Source: Microglena sp. YARC (taxonomy: Eukaryota; Chlorophyta; Chlorophyceae; Chlamydomonadales; Chlamydomonadaceae). Taken from it: a stretch of DNA of 64,000 bases. Position 1 is the first letter of the stretch. Every line of letters starts with the position of its first letter. This document shows, piece after piece, positions 40,901 to 53,300 of the stretch. The notes beneath the pieces are model-generated. The model did not search any database, had not been told where the DNA came from, and saw nothing but the letters and a program-made list of their open reading frames with translations. The translations under genes and the position numbers were made by a program. The stretch covers positions 43,929,053 through 43,993,052 of the forward strand of contig CM039462.1 of NCBI GenBank assembly GCA_022414725.1, given 5' to 3'.

Positions 40901-43900
40901 ATTTTTTGCCTAGTTGATTGTGCTGGAGTTTCAGGTGTGTCATTTTTGCTGTTGTTGATTGCCAGGTTAAATATTCATTTGTTGCCGTCGCATTGATTCT
41001 GGGTTCAGGTGTGGTCATTTTGGCTTGTAATACGACTCAGGTTATCAAATATTGGTATTATTTTTGCCTATTAGTTCGATATCTGGTCAAGGTGATGTTC
41101 AATTTTTGCCTCGATTAGTGTCTCAATAGTGTCATTGTATTTTCTAGTTGATCTTGTGCGGGTTAGTGTGTTCATCTATATTGCTGTTGTCAGTCACACA
41201 TTCATTGTCACTTTTTTTTGCCTAGTTTTATGATTCTGGGTTCAGGTGTGTATGCTCCATTTTTGCTTGTTCAAGTACCACGGTTCAAATATTGGAAATC
41301 ATTTTTTGCCTAGTTTGATCTGGGTTCAGGTGTGTATTTGCCCGCGATTTGGCATCTGGCTGGTTTTTTTTCACATTTTTGCTGCTCCATCATTTTTTGG
41401 CCAATAGTTGATTCTGGGTGAGGTTGTCATTTTTTGCCTTGTTGACTCAGGTTCATTGTTCTATTTTTTCCTAGTTTGATCTGGGTTTTGGATTTTTTTG
41501 CTTGTCTGTTCAGTTCAAATATGTCATTTTGCCTAGCAATTGATTGGGAACTCTGTTTCAGGTGTGTATTTTTGCATGTTGGGTTGAGGGTCGTTTTGGG
41601 GGTTCAAATACTGTCATTTTGTACTATTTTGATCTGGGGTTAGGTGTGTCATTTTTGCCTTGTTGATCCAGGTTAAATATGTCATTTTTTGCCTAGTTGA
41701 TCTGGGTTCAGGTTGTTCATAATATGTCAGTTGTTGTCATTTTGATTCCAGGGCCTTGTGATTTTTGGTGTGTCCAGTTCAATTGTTGATTCCAGGTTTC
41801 AAATATGTTCATTTTTTGCCTAGTTGATCTGGGTTTAGCCGTGTGTCATTTTTGCCTTTGTTGATGTTCAAATATGTCATCTTATTTTTGCTAGTTGATC
41901 TGGGTTCAGGTGTGTATTTTTTTGCTTGTGATTCAGGTTCAAATATGTCATTTTTTTGTGTTGAGTTCAGGTGTGTCATTTTTGCCTTGTTGATCCAGGT
42001 TCAAATATTCATTTTTTGCCTAGTTATCTGGGTTCAGGTGTGTCATTTTTGCCTTGTTGCATCCAGGTTCAAATATGTCTTTTTTGCCTAGTTGATCTGG
42101 GTTCAGGTGTGTCATTTTTGCCCTTGTGATCAGGGTCATTTTTGCCTAGTTGATCTGGGTTCAGGTGTGTCATTTTTGCCCTTGTTGATCCAGGTTCAAA
42201 TATGTCATTTTTTGCCTAGTTGATCTGGGTTCAGGTGTGTCATTTTTGCCTTGTGATCCAGGTGTGTCTTTTTGTGCCTAGTTGATCTGGGTTCCTAGTT
42301 GATCTTTCGGTGTGCATTTTTGCCTTGTTGATCCAGGTTCAAATATGTCATTTTTTGCCTAGTTGATCTGGGTTCAGGTGTGTCATTTTTGCTCTTGTTG
42401 ATCCAGGTTCAAATATGTCATTTTTTTTGCCTAGTTGATCTGGGTTCAGGTGTGTCATTTTTGCCTTGTTGAATCCAGGTTCAAATATGTCATTTTTTGC
42501 CTAGTTGATCTGGTTCAGGTGGTTTGTGTGTTTGCCATCCAGGTTTCAAATATGTCATTTTTTGGCCTAGTTGATCTGGGTTCAGGTTGTGTCATTTTTG
42601 CCTTGTTGATCAGGTTCAAATATGTCAATTTTTTGACTAGTGATCTGGGTTAGGTGTGTCCATTTTTGCCTTGTTGATCCAGGTTCAAAATATGTCATTT
42701 TTTGCCTAGTTGATCTGGGTTCAGTGGTCATTTTTGCTTTGTTGATCCAGGTTCAAATATGTCATTTTTGCCTAGTTGATCTGGGTTCAGGTGTGTCATT
42801 TTTGCCTTGTTGATCCAGGTTCAAATATGTATTTTTTTTTGCCTAGTTGTCATCTGGGTTGGGTTCATCCTGGTTCAGGGTGTCATTTTTGCCTTGTTGA
42901 TCCAGGTTCAATATGTATTTTTTGCCTTAGTTGATCTGGGTTCAGGTGTGTCATTTTTGCCTTGTTGATCCAGGTTCAAATATGTCATTTTTTGCCTAGT
43001 TTGATCTTGGGTTCAGGTGTAGTCATTTTGCCTTGTTTGATCCAGGGTTCAAATATGTCATTTTTTTTGCCTGTTGATTGGGTTCAGGTGTGTCATTTTT
43101 GCCTTGTTGATCCAGGTTCAAATATGTCATTTTTTGCCTAGTTGATCTGGGTTCAGGTGTGTCATTTTTGCCTTGTTGATCCAGGTTCAAATATGTCATT
43201 TTTTGCCTAGTTTGATCCAGGTTGTGTCATGCCTTGTTGACAGGTTCAAATATGTCATTTTTTGCCTGTTGATCTGGGTTCAATTTTTGCGTTGTTGATA
43301 CAGGTTCATGTCTTTTTGCCATTGGGTTCAGGTGTGTCATTTTTTGCCTTGTTGATCCAGGTTCAAATATGTCATTTTTTGCCTAGTTGATCTGTTCAGG
43401 TGTGTGTCATTTTTTGCCTTGTTGATCCAGGTTCAAATATGTCATTTTTTGCCTAGTTGATCTGGGTTCAGGTGTGTCATTTTTGCCTTGTTGATCCAGG
43501 GTTCAAATATGTCATTTTTTGCCTAGTTGATCTGGGTTCAGGTGTGTCATTTTTGCCTTGTTGATCCAGGTTCAAATATGTCATTTTTTGCCTAGTTGAT
43601 CTGGGTTCAGGTGTGTCATTTTTGCCTTGGGTTGATCAGGTTCAAATATGTCATTTTTTTTTGCCTGGGTTCAGGTGTGATTTTTGCTTGATCCAGGTTC
43701 AAATATTCATTTTCTTTTGGTTGTGTCAGGTGTGTTTTTTGCCTTGTTGATCCAGGTTCAAATATGTCATTTTTTGCCTAGTTGATCTGGGTTCATTTTT
43801 GGTGATGTTCAAATATGTCATTTTTTTTTGCCTGGGTTGTTTGCCAGGTCATTTTTTTCAAATATGGTCATTTTTTTGCCTAGTTGATCTGGGTTCAGGT

Positions 43901-46900
43901 GTGTATTTTTGCCTTGTTGATCCAGGTTCAAAATATGTCATTTTTTTGCCTAGTTGATCTGGGGTTCAGGTGTGTCATTTTTGCCTTGTTGATCCAGGTT
44001 CAAATATGTCATTTTTTGCCTAGTTGATCTGGGTTCAGGTGTGTCATTTTTGCCTTGTTGATCCAGGTTCAAATATGTCATTTTTTGCCTAGTTTGATCT
44101 GGGTTCAGGTGTGTCATTTTTGCCTTGTTGATCCAGGTTCAAATATGTCATTTTTTGCCTAGTTGATCTGGGTTCAGGTGTGTCATTTTTGCCTTGTTGA
44201 TCCAGGTTCAAATATGTCATTTTTTGCCTAGTTGATCTGGGTTCAGGTGTGTCATTTTTGCCTTGTTGATCCAGGTTCAAATATGTCATTTTTTGCCTAG
44301 TTGATCTGGGTTCAGGTGTGTCATTTTTGCCTTGTTGATCCAGGTTCAAATATGTCATTTTTTGCCTAGTTGATCTGGGTTCAGGTGTGTCATTTTTGCC
44401 TTGTTGATCCAGGTTCAAATATGTCTTTTTGCCTAGTTGATCTGGGTTCAGGTGTGTCATTTTTGCCTTGTTGATCCAGGTTCAAATATGTCATTTTTTG
44501 CCTAGTTGATCTGGGTTAGGTGTGTCATTTTTTGCCTTGTTGATCCAGGTTCAAATATGTCATTTTTTGCCCTAGTTGATCTGGGTTCAGGTGTGTCATT
44601 TTTGCCTTGTTGATCCAGGTTCAAATATGCATTTTTTGCCTAGTTGATCTGGGTTCAGGTGTGTCATTTTTGCTTGTTGATCCAGGTTCAAATATGTCAT
44701 TTTTTTGCCTAGTTGATCTGGGTTCAGGTGTGTCATTTTTGCCTTGTTGATCCAGGTTCAAATATGTCATTTTTTGCCTAGTTGATCTGGGTTCAGGTGT
44801 GTCACTTTTTGCCTTGTTGATCCAGGTTTCAAATATGTCATTTTTTTGCCTAGTTGATCTGGGTTCAGGTGTGTCATTTTTGCTTGTTGATCCAGGTTCA
44901 AATATGTCATTTTTTGCCTAGTTGATCTGGGTTCAGGTGTGTCATTTTTTCTTGTTGATCCAGGTTCAAATATGTCATTTTTTGCTAGTTGATCTGGGTT
45001 CAGGTGTGTCATTTTTGCCTTGTTGATCCAGGTTCAAATATGTCATTTTTTGCCTAGTTGATCTGGGTTCAGGTGTGTCATTTTTGCCTTGTTGATCCAG
45101 GTTCAAATATGTCATTTTTTTGCCTAGTTGATCTGGGTTCAGGTGTGTCATTTTTGCCTTGTTGATCCAGGTTCAAATATGTCATTTTTTGCCTAGTTGA
45201 TCTGGGTTCAGGTGTGTCATTTTTGCCTTGTTGATCCAGGTTTCAAATATGTCATTTTTTGCCTAGTTGATCTGGGTTCAGGTGTGTCATTTTTGCCTTG
45301 TTGATCCAGTTCAAATATGTCATTTTTTGCCTAGTTGATCTGGGTTCAGGTGTGTCATTTTTGCCTTGTTGATCCAGGTTCAAATATGTCATTTTTTGCC
45401 TAGTTGATCTGGGTTTCAGGTGTGTCATTTTTGCCTTGTTGATCCAGGTTCAAATATGTCATTTTTTGCCTAGTTGATCTGGGTTCAGGTGTGTCATTTT
45501 TGCCTTGTTGATCCAGGTTCAAATATGTCATTTTTTGCCTAGTTGATCTGGGTTCAGGTGTGTCATTTTTGCCTTGTTGATCCAGGTTCAAATATGTCAT
45601 TTTTTGCCTAGTTTGATCTGGGTTCAGGTGTGTCATTTTTTTGCCTTGTTGATCCAGGTTCAAATATGTCATTTTTTGCCTAGTTGATCTGGGTTCAGGT
45701 GTGTCATTTTTTGCCTTGTTGATCCAGGTTCAAATATGTCATTTTTTTGCCTAGTTGATCTGGGTTCAGGTGTGTCATTTTTTTGCCTTGTTGATCCAGG
45801 TTCAAATATGTCATTTTTTGCCTAGTTGATCTGGGTTCAGGTGTGTCATTTTTGCCTTGTTGATCCAGGTTCAAATATGTCATTTTTTGCCTAGTTGATC
45901 TGGGTTCAGGTGTGTCATTTTTGCCTTGTTGATCCAGGTTCAAATATGTCATTTTTTGCCTAGTTGATCTGGGTTCAGGTGTGTCATTTTTGCCTTGTTG
46001 ATCCAGGTTCAAATATGTCATTTTTTGCCTAGTTGATCTGGGTTCAGGTGTGTCATTTTTGCCTTGTTGATCCAGGTTCAAATATGTCATTTTTTGCCTA
46101 GTTGATCTGGGTTCAGGTGTGTCATTTTTGCCTTGTTGATCCAGGTTCAAATATGTCATTTTTTTGCCTAGTTGATCTGGGTTCAGGTGTGTCATTTTTG
46201 CCTTGTTGATCCAGGTTCAAATATGTCATTTTTTTTTGCCTAGTTGATCTGGGTTCAGGTGTGTCATTTTTGCCTTGTTGATCCAGGTTCAAATATGTCA
46301 TTTTTTTGCCTAGTTGATCTGGGTTCAGGTGTGTCATTTTTGCCTTGTTGATCCAGGTTCAAATATGTCATTTTTTTGCCTAGTTGATCTGGGTTCAGGT
46401 GTGTCATTTTTGCCTTGTTGATCCAGGTTCAAATATGTCATTTTTTGCCTAGTTGATCTGGGTTCAGGTGTGTCATTTTTGCCTTGTTGATCCAGGTTCA
46501 AATATGTCATTTTTTGCCTAGTTGATCTGGGTTCAGGTGTGTCATTTTTGCCTTGTTGATCCAGGTTCAAATATGTCATTTTTTTGCCTAGTTGATCTGG
46601 GTTCAGGTGTGTCATTTTTGCCTTGTTGATCCAGGTTCAAATATGTCATTTTTTTGCCTAGTTGATCTGGGTTCAGGTGTGTCATTTTTGCCTTGTTGAT
46701 CCAGGTTCAAATATGTCATTTTTTGCCTAGTTGATCTGGGTTCAGGTGTGTCATTTTTGCCTTGTTGATCCAGGTTCAAATATGTCATTTTTTGCCTAGT
46801 TGATCTGGGTTCAGGTGTGTCATTTTTGCCTTGTTGATCCAGGTTCAAATATGTCATTTTTTGCCTAGTTGATCTGGGTTCAGGTGTGTCATTTTTGCCT

Positions 46901-47806
46901 TGTTGATCCAGGTTCAAATATGTCATTTTTTGCCTAGTTGATCTGGGTTCAGGTGTGTCATTTTTGCCTTGTTGATCCAGGTTCAAATATGTCATTTTTT
47001 GCCTAGTTGATCTGGGTTCAGGTGTGTCATTTTTGCCTTGTTGATCCAGGTTCAAATATGTCATTTTTTGCCTAGTTGATCTGGGTTCAGGTGTGTCATT
47101 TTTGCCTTGTTGATCCAGGTTCAAATATGTCATTTTTTTTGCCTAGTTGATCTGGGTTCAGGTGTGTCATTTTTGCCTTGTTGATCCAGGTTCAAATATG
47201 TCATTTTTTGCCTAGTTGATCTGGGTTCAGGTGTGTCATTTTTTTGCCTTGTTGATCCAGGTTCAAATATGTCATTTTTTTGCCTAGTTGATCTGGGTTC
47301 AGGTGTGTCATTTTTGCCTTGTTGATCCAGGTTCAAATATGTCATTTTTTGCCTAGTTGATCTGGGTTCAGGTGTGTCATTTTTGCCTTGTTGATCCAGG
47401 TTCAAATATGTCATTTTTTGCCTAGTTGATCTGGGTTCAGGTGTGTCATTTTTGCCTTGTTGATCCAGGTTCAAATATGTCATTTTTTTGCCTAGTTGAT
47501 CTGGGTTCAGGTGTGTCATTTTTGCCTTGTTGATCCAGGTTCAAATATGTCATTTTTTGCCTAGTTGATCTGGGTTCAGGTGTGTCATTTTTGCCTTGTT
47601 GATCCAGGTTCAAATATGTCATTTTTTGCCTAGTTGATCTGGGTTCAGGTGTGTCATTTTTGCCTTGTTGATCCAGGTTCAAATATGTTCTTTTTTGCCT
47701 AGTTGATCTGGGTTCAGGTGTGTCATTTTTGCCTTGTTGATCCAGGTTCAAATATGTCATTTTTTGCCTAGTTGATCTGGGTTCAGGTGTGTCATTTTTT
47801 GTTCAC
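37941..47806. repeat. ~69-bp dimeric satellite array
   Basis: A dimer of related ~34-bp monomers: GTTGATCTGGGTTCAGGTGT/GTCATTTTTGCCT and GTTGATCCAGGTTCAAATAT/GTCATTTTTTGCCT. About 140 dimers. From about 43 kb on the copies are almost identical; from 37.9 to 42.5 kb they carry very many small indels, worst at 39.9-41.7 kb. Minus-strand frames such as MTYLNLDQQGKNDTPEPRST are artefacts of the period. Confidence 0.95.
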
Positions 47807-48037
47807 AGGATCCGGATTTGATTGTGTCACTTTTCAAAATGTACATTTTGTTCACAGTATCCGGCTTGTTTCTATGATGTTATGTATTCTCCCTAGCATT
47901 GATCATATGTTTGGCTTCATGTATGTAACAGCTTCCAGGCAGCTCTCCTGGGCAGGGGTGAGGGCAAGGGTGGGGAATCAATACCGACGGCGTCATCAAC
48001 ATCATCAACAACAACAGCGGCAACAACAACAACAACA
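47807..48037. other. Satellite edge with duplicated CAG motif
   Basis: TTTTGTTCACAG followed by GATCCGG or TATCCGG occurs twice (about 47799 and 47848), then half a RepB arm (CAGCTTCCAGGCAGCTCTCC, about 47930) and a (CAA)n tract. Confidence 0.45.
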
Positions 48038-48798
48038 ATAGTAGGGTGCCCTGGCGGGTCCCCTGGAGGTCGGCCCCGGGGGTGGTGTAATGTTCGTCAA
48101 GCAGCAGTGGCAGCCTCTGAGTGATAGATGCACAAGCAGTTGCTTACTTAATACTTATCCCAGCTTATCCGTACAATTTAATATGGGGGGGGGGGGCAAG
48201 AATCAATGTAGCATGGCATGGCATTATTATTCAACTTGTTGGCCTGTAAGGCTAATGGACTTATTAGCTCGCTGACTTCCCGAAGTTCCATGGAGGCAGG
48301 TGCAGCAACTCCCGAGGCTACAGTTGCTACTTCGCAACGTGCAGGAACTAGTGCGTCAAACACAATGCGCTGATGCAATGAGCTACGAGAGTCACGAAGA
48401 AGCGAATTCTTCAAGGGGAAATCGTAGACATGCTCCAGGTCCCTAGATTGAGTCCACATGACAGGAGGGAAACGACAAATGAAAACGCCGCGTCCACAGT
48501 CCGCGACCCTGAGATACGTACGCGAACAAATGCCCTCAGAGGTAATCCGCCCCGATGGGAATCGAACACGTGTCGGTAAGATTTCAGGCACTTTTTTCCA
48601 ATCAGATTAACCGGCAATTTTGACCGGCGTTCTGGGGAAATGTACATTGATTCTTGACCCCCCCCAATATTAAATTGTACGGATAAGTAAGCAACTGCTT
48701 GTGCATCCATCACCAAGGAGGCTGCCACTGCTGCTTGACAAACATTACACCACCCCCGGGGCCGACCTCCAGGGGACCCGCCAGGGCCCCCTACTATT
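48038..48798. mobile_element. DNA element with ~150-bp inverted repeats
   Basis: 48041-48210 and 48636-48796 are inverted copies (outer GTAGGGxGCCCTGGCGGGTC, inner GTACAATTTAATATxGGGG). The ~430-bp core has no transposase. It contains a minus-strand B-box-like GTTCGATTCCC and an A-box-like GTAGCTCATTGCATCAG, so a SINE may be nested inside. Class unknown; no clear target duplication. Confidence 0.65.
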
Positions 48799-49347
48799 TT
48801 GAAGTATCGTAATTCCTAAGGAAAATCCCTGCGGGCTGCATGATGCCAGGTGGCATTTGGGAAGGAAAACACGTTTACAATCGGGCTGCACGTTGCTATA
48901 ATGGAATATGGAATGTGGAATTCTGCGATTCCACATTCAGAACCTTTATGAATGGAAATGGCACTAAGAATTTTCGGAGCAACCTAGCCGACTATCTTTC
49001 TACTTGTAGAAGAGCAAGACAGGAAGCCCTGGACTTCTAAGTGGCACCGTAATTTATTATCCCTTTTTTTCTTCTTCTTGTGACTTCTCATTTGTTAGCT
49101 TCTTACCCCCGCCACTGTAAGTGGTTGAGATCTGGGTCCTGGGGGTTTAATACCTACGCCACGAAAACGGTGGTTAGGAGTTTGGTTTGTTTGTCCTCGA
49201 CACACCCCTGATGTAATGGTTTTTTTTGCTTTGTGGGCGCTTTTTCTTTTTGTTTAAAGCACAGAGTCTCATACACCCTCGCGGTGTCAAGTAGACATGT
49301 AATGTAATACAATGTAATGTTGCTCAGATGTACCATTTGGGACGGTA
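48799..49347. other. No gene recognised
   Basis: Short frames only. A RepD fragment at about 48872 and AATGT-like units near 49300. Confidence 0.35.
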
Positions 49348-49476
49348 AGAAACGATTAACATTGGGCTGCACGATGTCCAGATGTAACATTTGGACATTG
49401 CAAACGTTTACAGTGGGGCTGCTTCTTTAGCCTGCCCGATTATAGTATCAGGCTGAACTTTCTCTTGCATTACTTC
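49348..49476. repeat. RepD, copy 2
   Basis: Matches 1240-1410 without the RepA insert (GGGCTGCACGATG, TGTAACATTTGGACATT, GCCTGCCCGATTATAGTATC). Confidence 0.6.
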
Positions 49477-49489
49477 AGCACATAAAATA

Positions 49490-49760
49490 CAGATAAAACC
49501 CAGATCAACTAGGCAAAACTGACACACTTGTACCCAGGTCAACTAGGCAAAAATGTCACATTGCAACCCAGATAAACTAGGCAGAAATGACCCATTGGTG
49601 CACAGTGATGCTGACTACTACACTATATGAAACCTAACATAATGGCATATCCATTTTTTCTTTTTCTTTCCTTCTTTGTGGACATGACAAACTTGAACCC
49701 AGACCAACAAGGCAAACAATGACACACCTGAGCCAAGGTTAACTAGGTAAAAGTACGTGT
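49490..49760 (-). repeat. Diverged, inverted satellite monomers
   Basis: About six monomers of the 37.9-47.8 kb satellite in opposite orientation (ACCCAGRTCAACTAGGCAAA ... TGACACAC), 15-25% diverged, split by ~90 bp of other sequence. They lie 1.7 kb beyond the main array. Confidence 0.75.
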
Positions 49761-50018
49761 TTAACAGAATTAAGTGTTAGACGGAATTAAGTGTTTAACA
49801 GAATTAAGTGTTTGACAAGACAATGATGACACCACTGACCTGCTTGTCCCATGAAGCCTTTGGACAGCCTGAAAGGGGAAGACAAGTTTGACATGTGTCA
49901 TGAACAAAAGTTGTATTTGAGTTTGCGCACCACGTATCATTATCCTAGCCTCATGTTTCCTAATAACAAAATGAAAGGGAAAATAAATATTTTCTCCAGG
50001 ACAAGTCCTATGAAGCAT

Positions 50019-50223
50019 CGCAAGCGACGCGGAACATTGGCGGAGTGTGCGTGTTTGCAGCGGAGCGAAAGGTGGCAACGGACTAGAGCTGACCGAAGCC
50101 AGTTAGTTATGAGACAGTTGGCTGACGTGTCAGGCTTCAATTTTCAGTCGGTCGGACGGTTGGACAAACTGAAAACGGGGTAACCTTGGGGGCTCCCGCC
50201 CCCCAGAAGGGGGGGCTCCGCCC
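50019..50223 (+). repeat. RepG interspersed repeat, copy 3
   Basis: CAAGCGACGCGGAACATTGG to GGGGGGGCTCCGCC; the best-preserved copy of the family. Confidence 0.65.
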
Positions 50224-50357
50224 AAAACATAATTCCTGCTTTTCTACAATGAACTTGTGTAGTGAAAATAATGTTAAGTATCCTCCCAAGCACAATTGTC
50301 TTTTTTAAATTAGCTCAGAGCCAGGCTAATATACCTGCAAATTTTTAGCCACCACTT

Positions 50358-53300
50358 TTACTCTGCGGCTCCCTGCCAATGCTGCTGATCTTGGAGGACT
50401 AGGGTCTGGATCTGATCCTTGTCAGTAGTGCCAAACAGCTTCATCAACAGCTTATTGTCGATCAGGGATTCAAATTCGGCCCTTCTGTCTGGAAACTTGA
50501 GCTCAGATTCTGGCCTCCTGTTGTAAGAATCGGACGTGGATATGGATACAATAAAAGTACTCTTGAAGTTTACATTCAATTCAGGTTAATTTGTCAGGGT
50601 TTGGAGCTTCCAAGATTTCAGCAATGGATTCACAAGGTAACGTTTCTCATTGCTGTCGTTTGTTTGGGACCCTGTAGCATTTATATATTTATCTGCAATT
50701 ACACTTGCATGCTGCACATGGGGATTGGGGTGCTAGTTTGTATCGCTTGTTTGAAGTCGGTTGGGCAAGTCCCTTAAGCCCAATATTTGAATTCGGTTGG
50801 GCAAGTCCCTTAAGCCCAATATTTGAAGTCGGTTGGGCAAGTCCCTTCAGCCCAATATTTGAAGTCGGTTGGGCAAGTACCTTCAGCCCAATATTTGAAA
50901 AATAAAAAATATTTAAGTTGGGCTCGATTGTTTGAAGTCGGTTGGGAAAGTCCCTTTAGCCCAATATACAAACCTAGACCGTGTCATACATACAATATAT
51001 GGCACTGCTGCAGATACTAGACTAGGTCATCATATATATTTTTGCCGGTATTGCAAGGGCACCAACGCATATGAATGGGTGTCACAATATAGGGGGATGA
51101 TCGATGGACTTAGCCAATTTTTGATAAACATAATAATGCATGTTCAGATAATCAGCTTGCCCATGAGGGTGTGTACATATGGCTTGTAACCTTTGATTTG
51201 TACAAGTCGAGCATGGCTTATTGACTGTTGCGCAATGTGAAATGTACTTTTAGGGCATGTACTGATGTGCATGGCAAGGTGGTCATCTTAGGCTTCTATG
51301 CTTGTGTATTTCTCAAACCTTTTAGTGGGTGCTTGTGCCTACATGCTACATGGGTATAGGGTCGATTTTGCCTGGATTTGCCTAATTTCTGATAAGCATA
51401 ATAATGCATGTTTAGATTATGTTTTGGGGTCGGTGAATCCAAGCTTGATCCAAATGTATCAGACTTTATTAGATGATTTTAACGGCACCACTGACCATCC
51501 ACGCGTATACATATCGACTTCCAGTTAATTTATAAATGGTTCCAACACTTGATGGAAGTCAGATCCCCTCAGTATTCAGACCACATATGTTGGGTCAAAA
51601 CTATAGAATATACAGTTTGGGTGCATCACAATTTGACTCTTGTGATTGCTTTAGCCACACCATAAGGTTTGGCAGCCAGAACTCAGCTATGCAACCATAC
51701 ATTGAGGTGCCCATACAAACTCAGCATCAATAACGACCACGACCACGACCACGACCAATAACTCAGGTTTGGTTGGCCTGGATTCAGCATTTATAATTGC
51801 GGCAGACTCTGTAATAATTACTGAAAGCAACCTATCCACAGGCGATGGCCGCTCTGTTAAGTGACAATGCAGCCTCGCTTTCTTCTTTGAAATATGGAAG
51901 GTTTACTTGACCACACACTAAACGTATATGTGCTCCCCAGTTTGTGTTGGTCCTATGGTATGCAACTCCCCTGCAAGTATTGGTAAAACAATTTGAAATG
52001 ACATGGCGTGATGTGATGCGGCGCGGTGCATAGTGGTTTGGTGTGGTGTGTGTGTGTGTGTTGGGGGGGGGGGGAGGTATGGTGTGTGTGGTGCGGGGTG
52101 TGGGGAGCGGGGTGTGGGTTGTTTGTGGTGAGTGGACTGTGGGCTGTGGGGTGAGGGGGGTGAGGGGTGTCGTGTAGGGTGCTTGTAGGGTGTGGGGTGT
52201 GGGGGCCGCGAGGTGTGGTGCGTGTGGTGTATGGGGTGCGTGTTCTGTGGCGTGTGCGTGGGGAGTGGGGGGTGCTGTGTGTGGGGGGGTGGGGTGGGGT
52301 GGGGGGTGGGGTAGGGTGGGGGGCGGGAGGGGGGCTGTGGGCTATGGGGTGTGGGCTGTGGGGTGGAGTGTTTGTGGGATGTGGGATGTGGAGTGTGGGG
52401 TGCGGGGTGTGGGGTCAGAGGTGTGGGGTGTGAGTTGAGGTGTTTGTGGGGTGTGGGATGTGGGGTGCGGTGTGTGGGGTCAGGGGTGTGGGATGTGAGT
52501 TGTGGGGTTAGTGGGGTGTGGGGTGTGGGGGGTTTGTGGGGTGTGGGGTGTGGGGTATTTGTGGGGTGTGGGGTCAGAGTTGTGGGGTGTGAGTTGTGGG
52601 GTTTGTGGGGTGTGGGGTCAGGGGTGTGGGGTGTGAGTTGGGGGTGGGGTGTGGGGTGTGGGGTGCGGGGTGTGGGGTCAGGGGTGTGGAGTGTGGGGTG
52701 TGTGTGGGGTGTGGGGTGTGGGGTGCGGGGTGTGGGGTCAGGGGTGTGGAGTGTGGGGTGTGGGGTGTTTGTGGGGTGTGGGGTGAGGGGGGTGTGGTGC
52801 TTGTGGGTTGTGGGGTGCGGGGTGTGGGATCAGGGGTGTGGGGTGTGAGTTGTGGGGTTTGTGGGGTGTGGGGTGTTGAGTGTGGGCGTATAGGCTGTGC
52901 GTGTGGTTCGGAGGCTGTTGGGTGTGGGGTGTGGGGGCCGTTAGGTGTGGGGTGTGGGGTGTGGGGTGTGGGGGGCGTGAGGTGTGGGATGTGGGGTTTG
53001 GAGTGCGAATTGTGGGTGTGTGTGTGTGTGGTGTGTGGTGAGTGGTGTGTGGTGTGTGGTGTGGGGGGTTTGGGGGCTGTGGGGTGTAGGGTGTTGAGGC
53101 CTTGAGGTATGGGGTGTGGTGTGTGGATTTTGGGGGATCGTGGTGTGTGTGTGTGGGGGGGGGGGGGGGGGGGGGGGGGGAGGTGGTGGAAGGGATGGGG
53201 GGGAAGGGGGGGGGTGGGGGGGGAGAATGCGAGTGTGTTTTTGTGTTTTTGTACTTGTGAGTTTGTGGGGGTGGGTTGATGTGGGTGTGTTTATGGGGTT

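Noticed and set aside
37941..47806. Regular 34/35-bp repeats resembling a CRISPR array, and long minus-strand frames
   Set aside because: Units are contiguous dimers without unique spacers, the context is eukaryotic, and the frames exist only because the 69-bp period is divisible by three.
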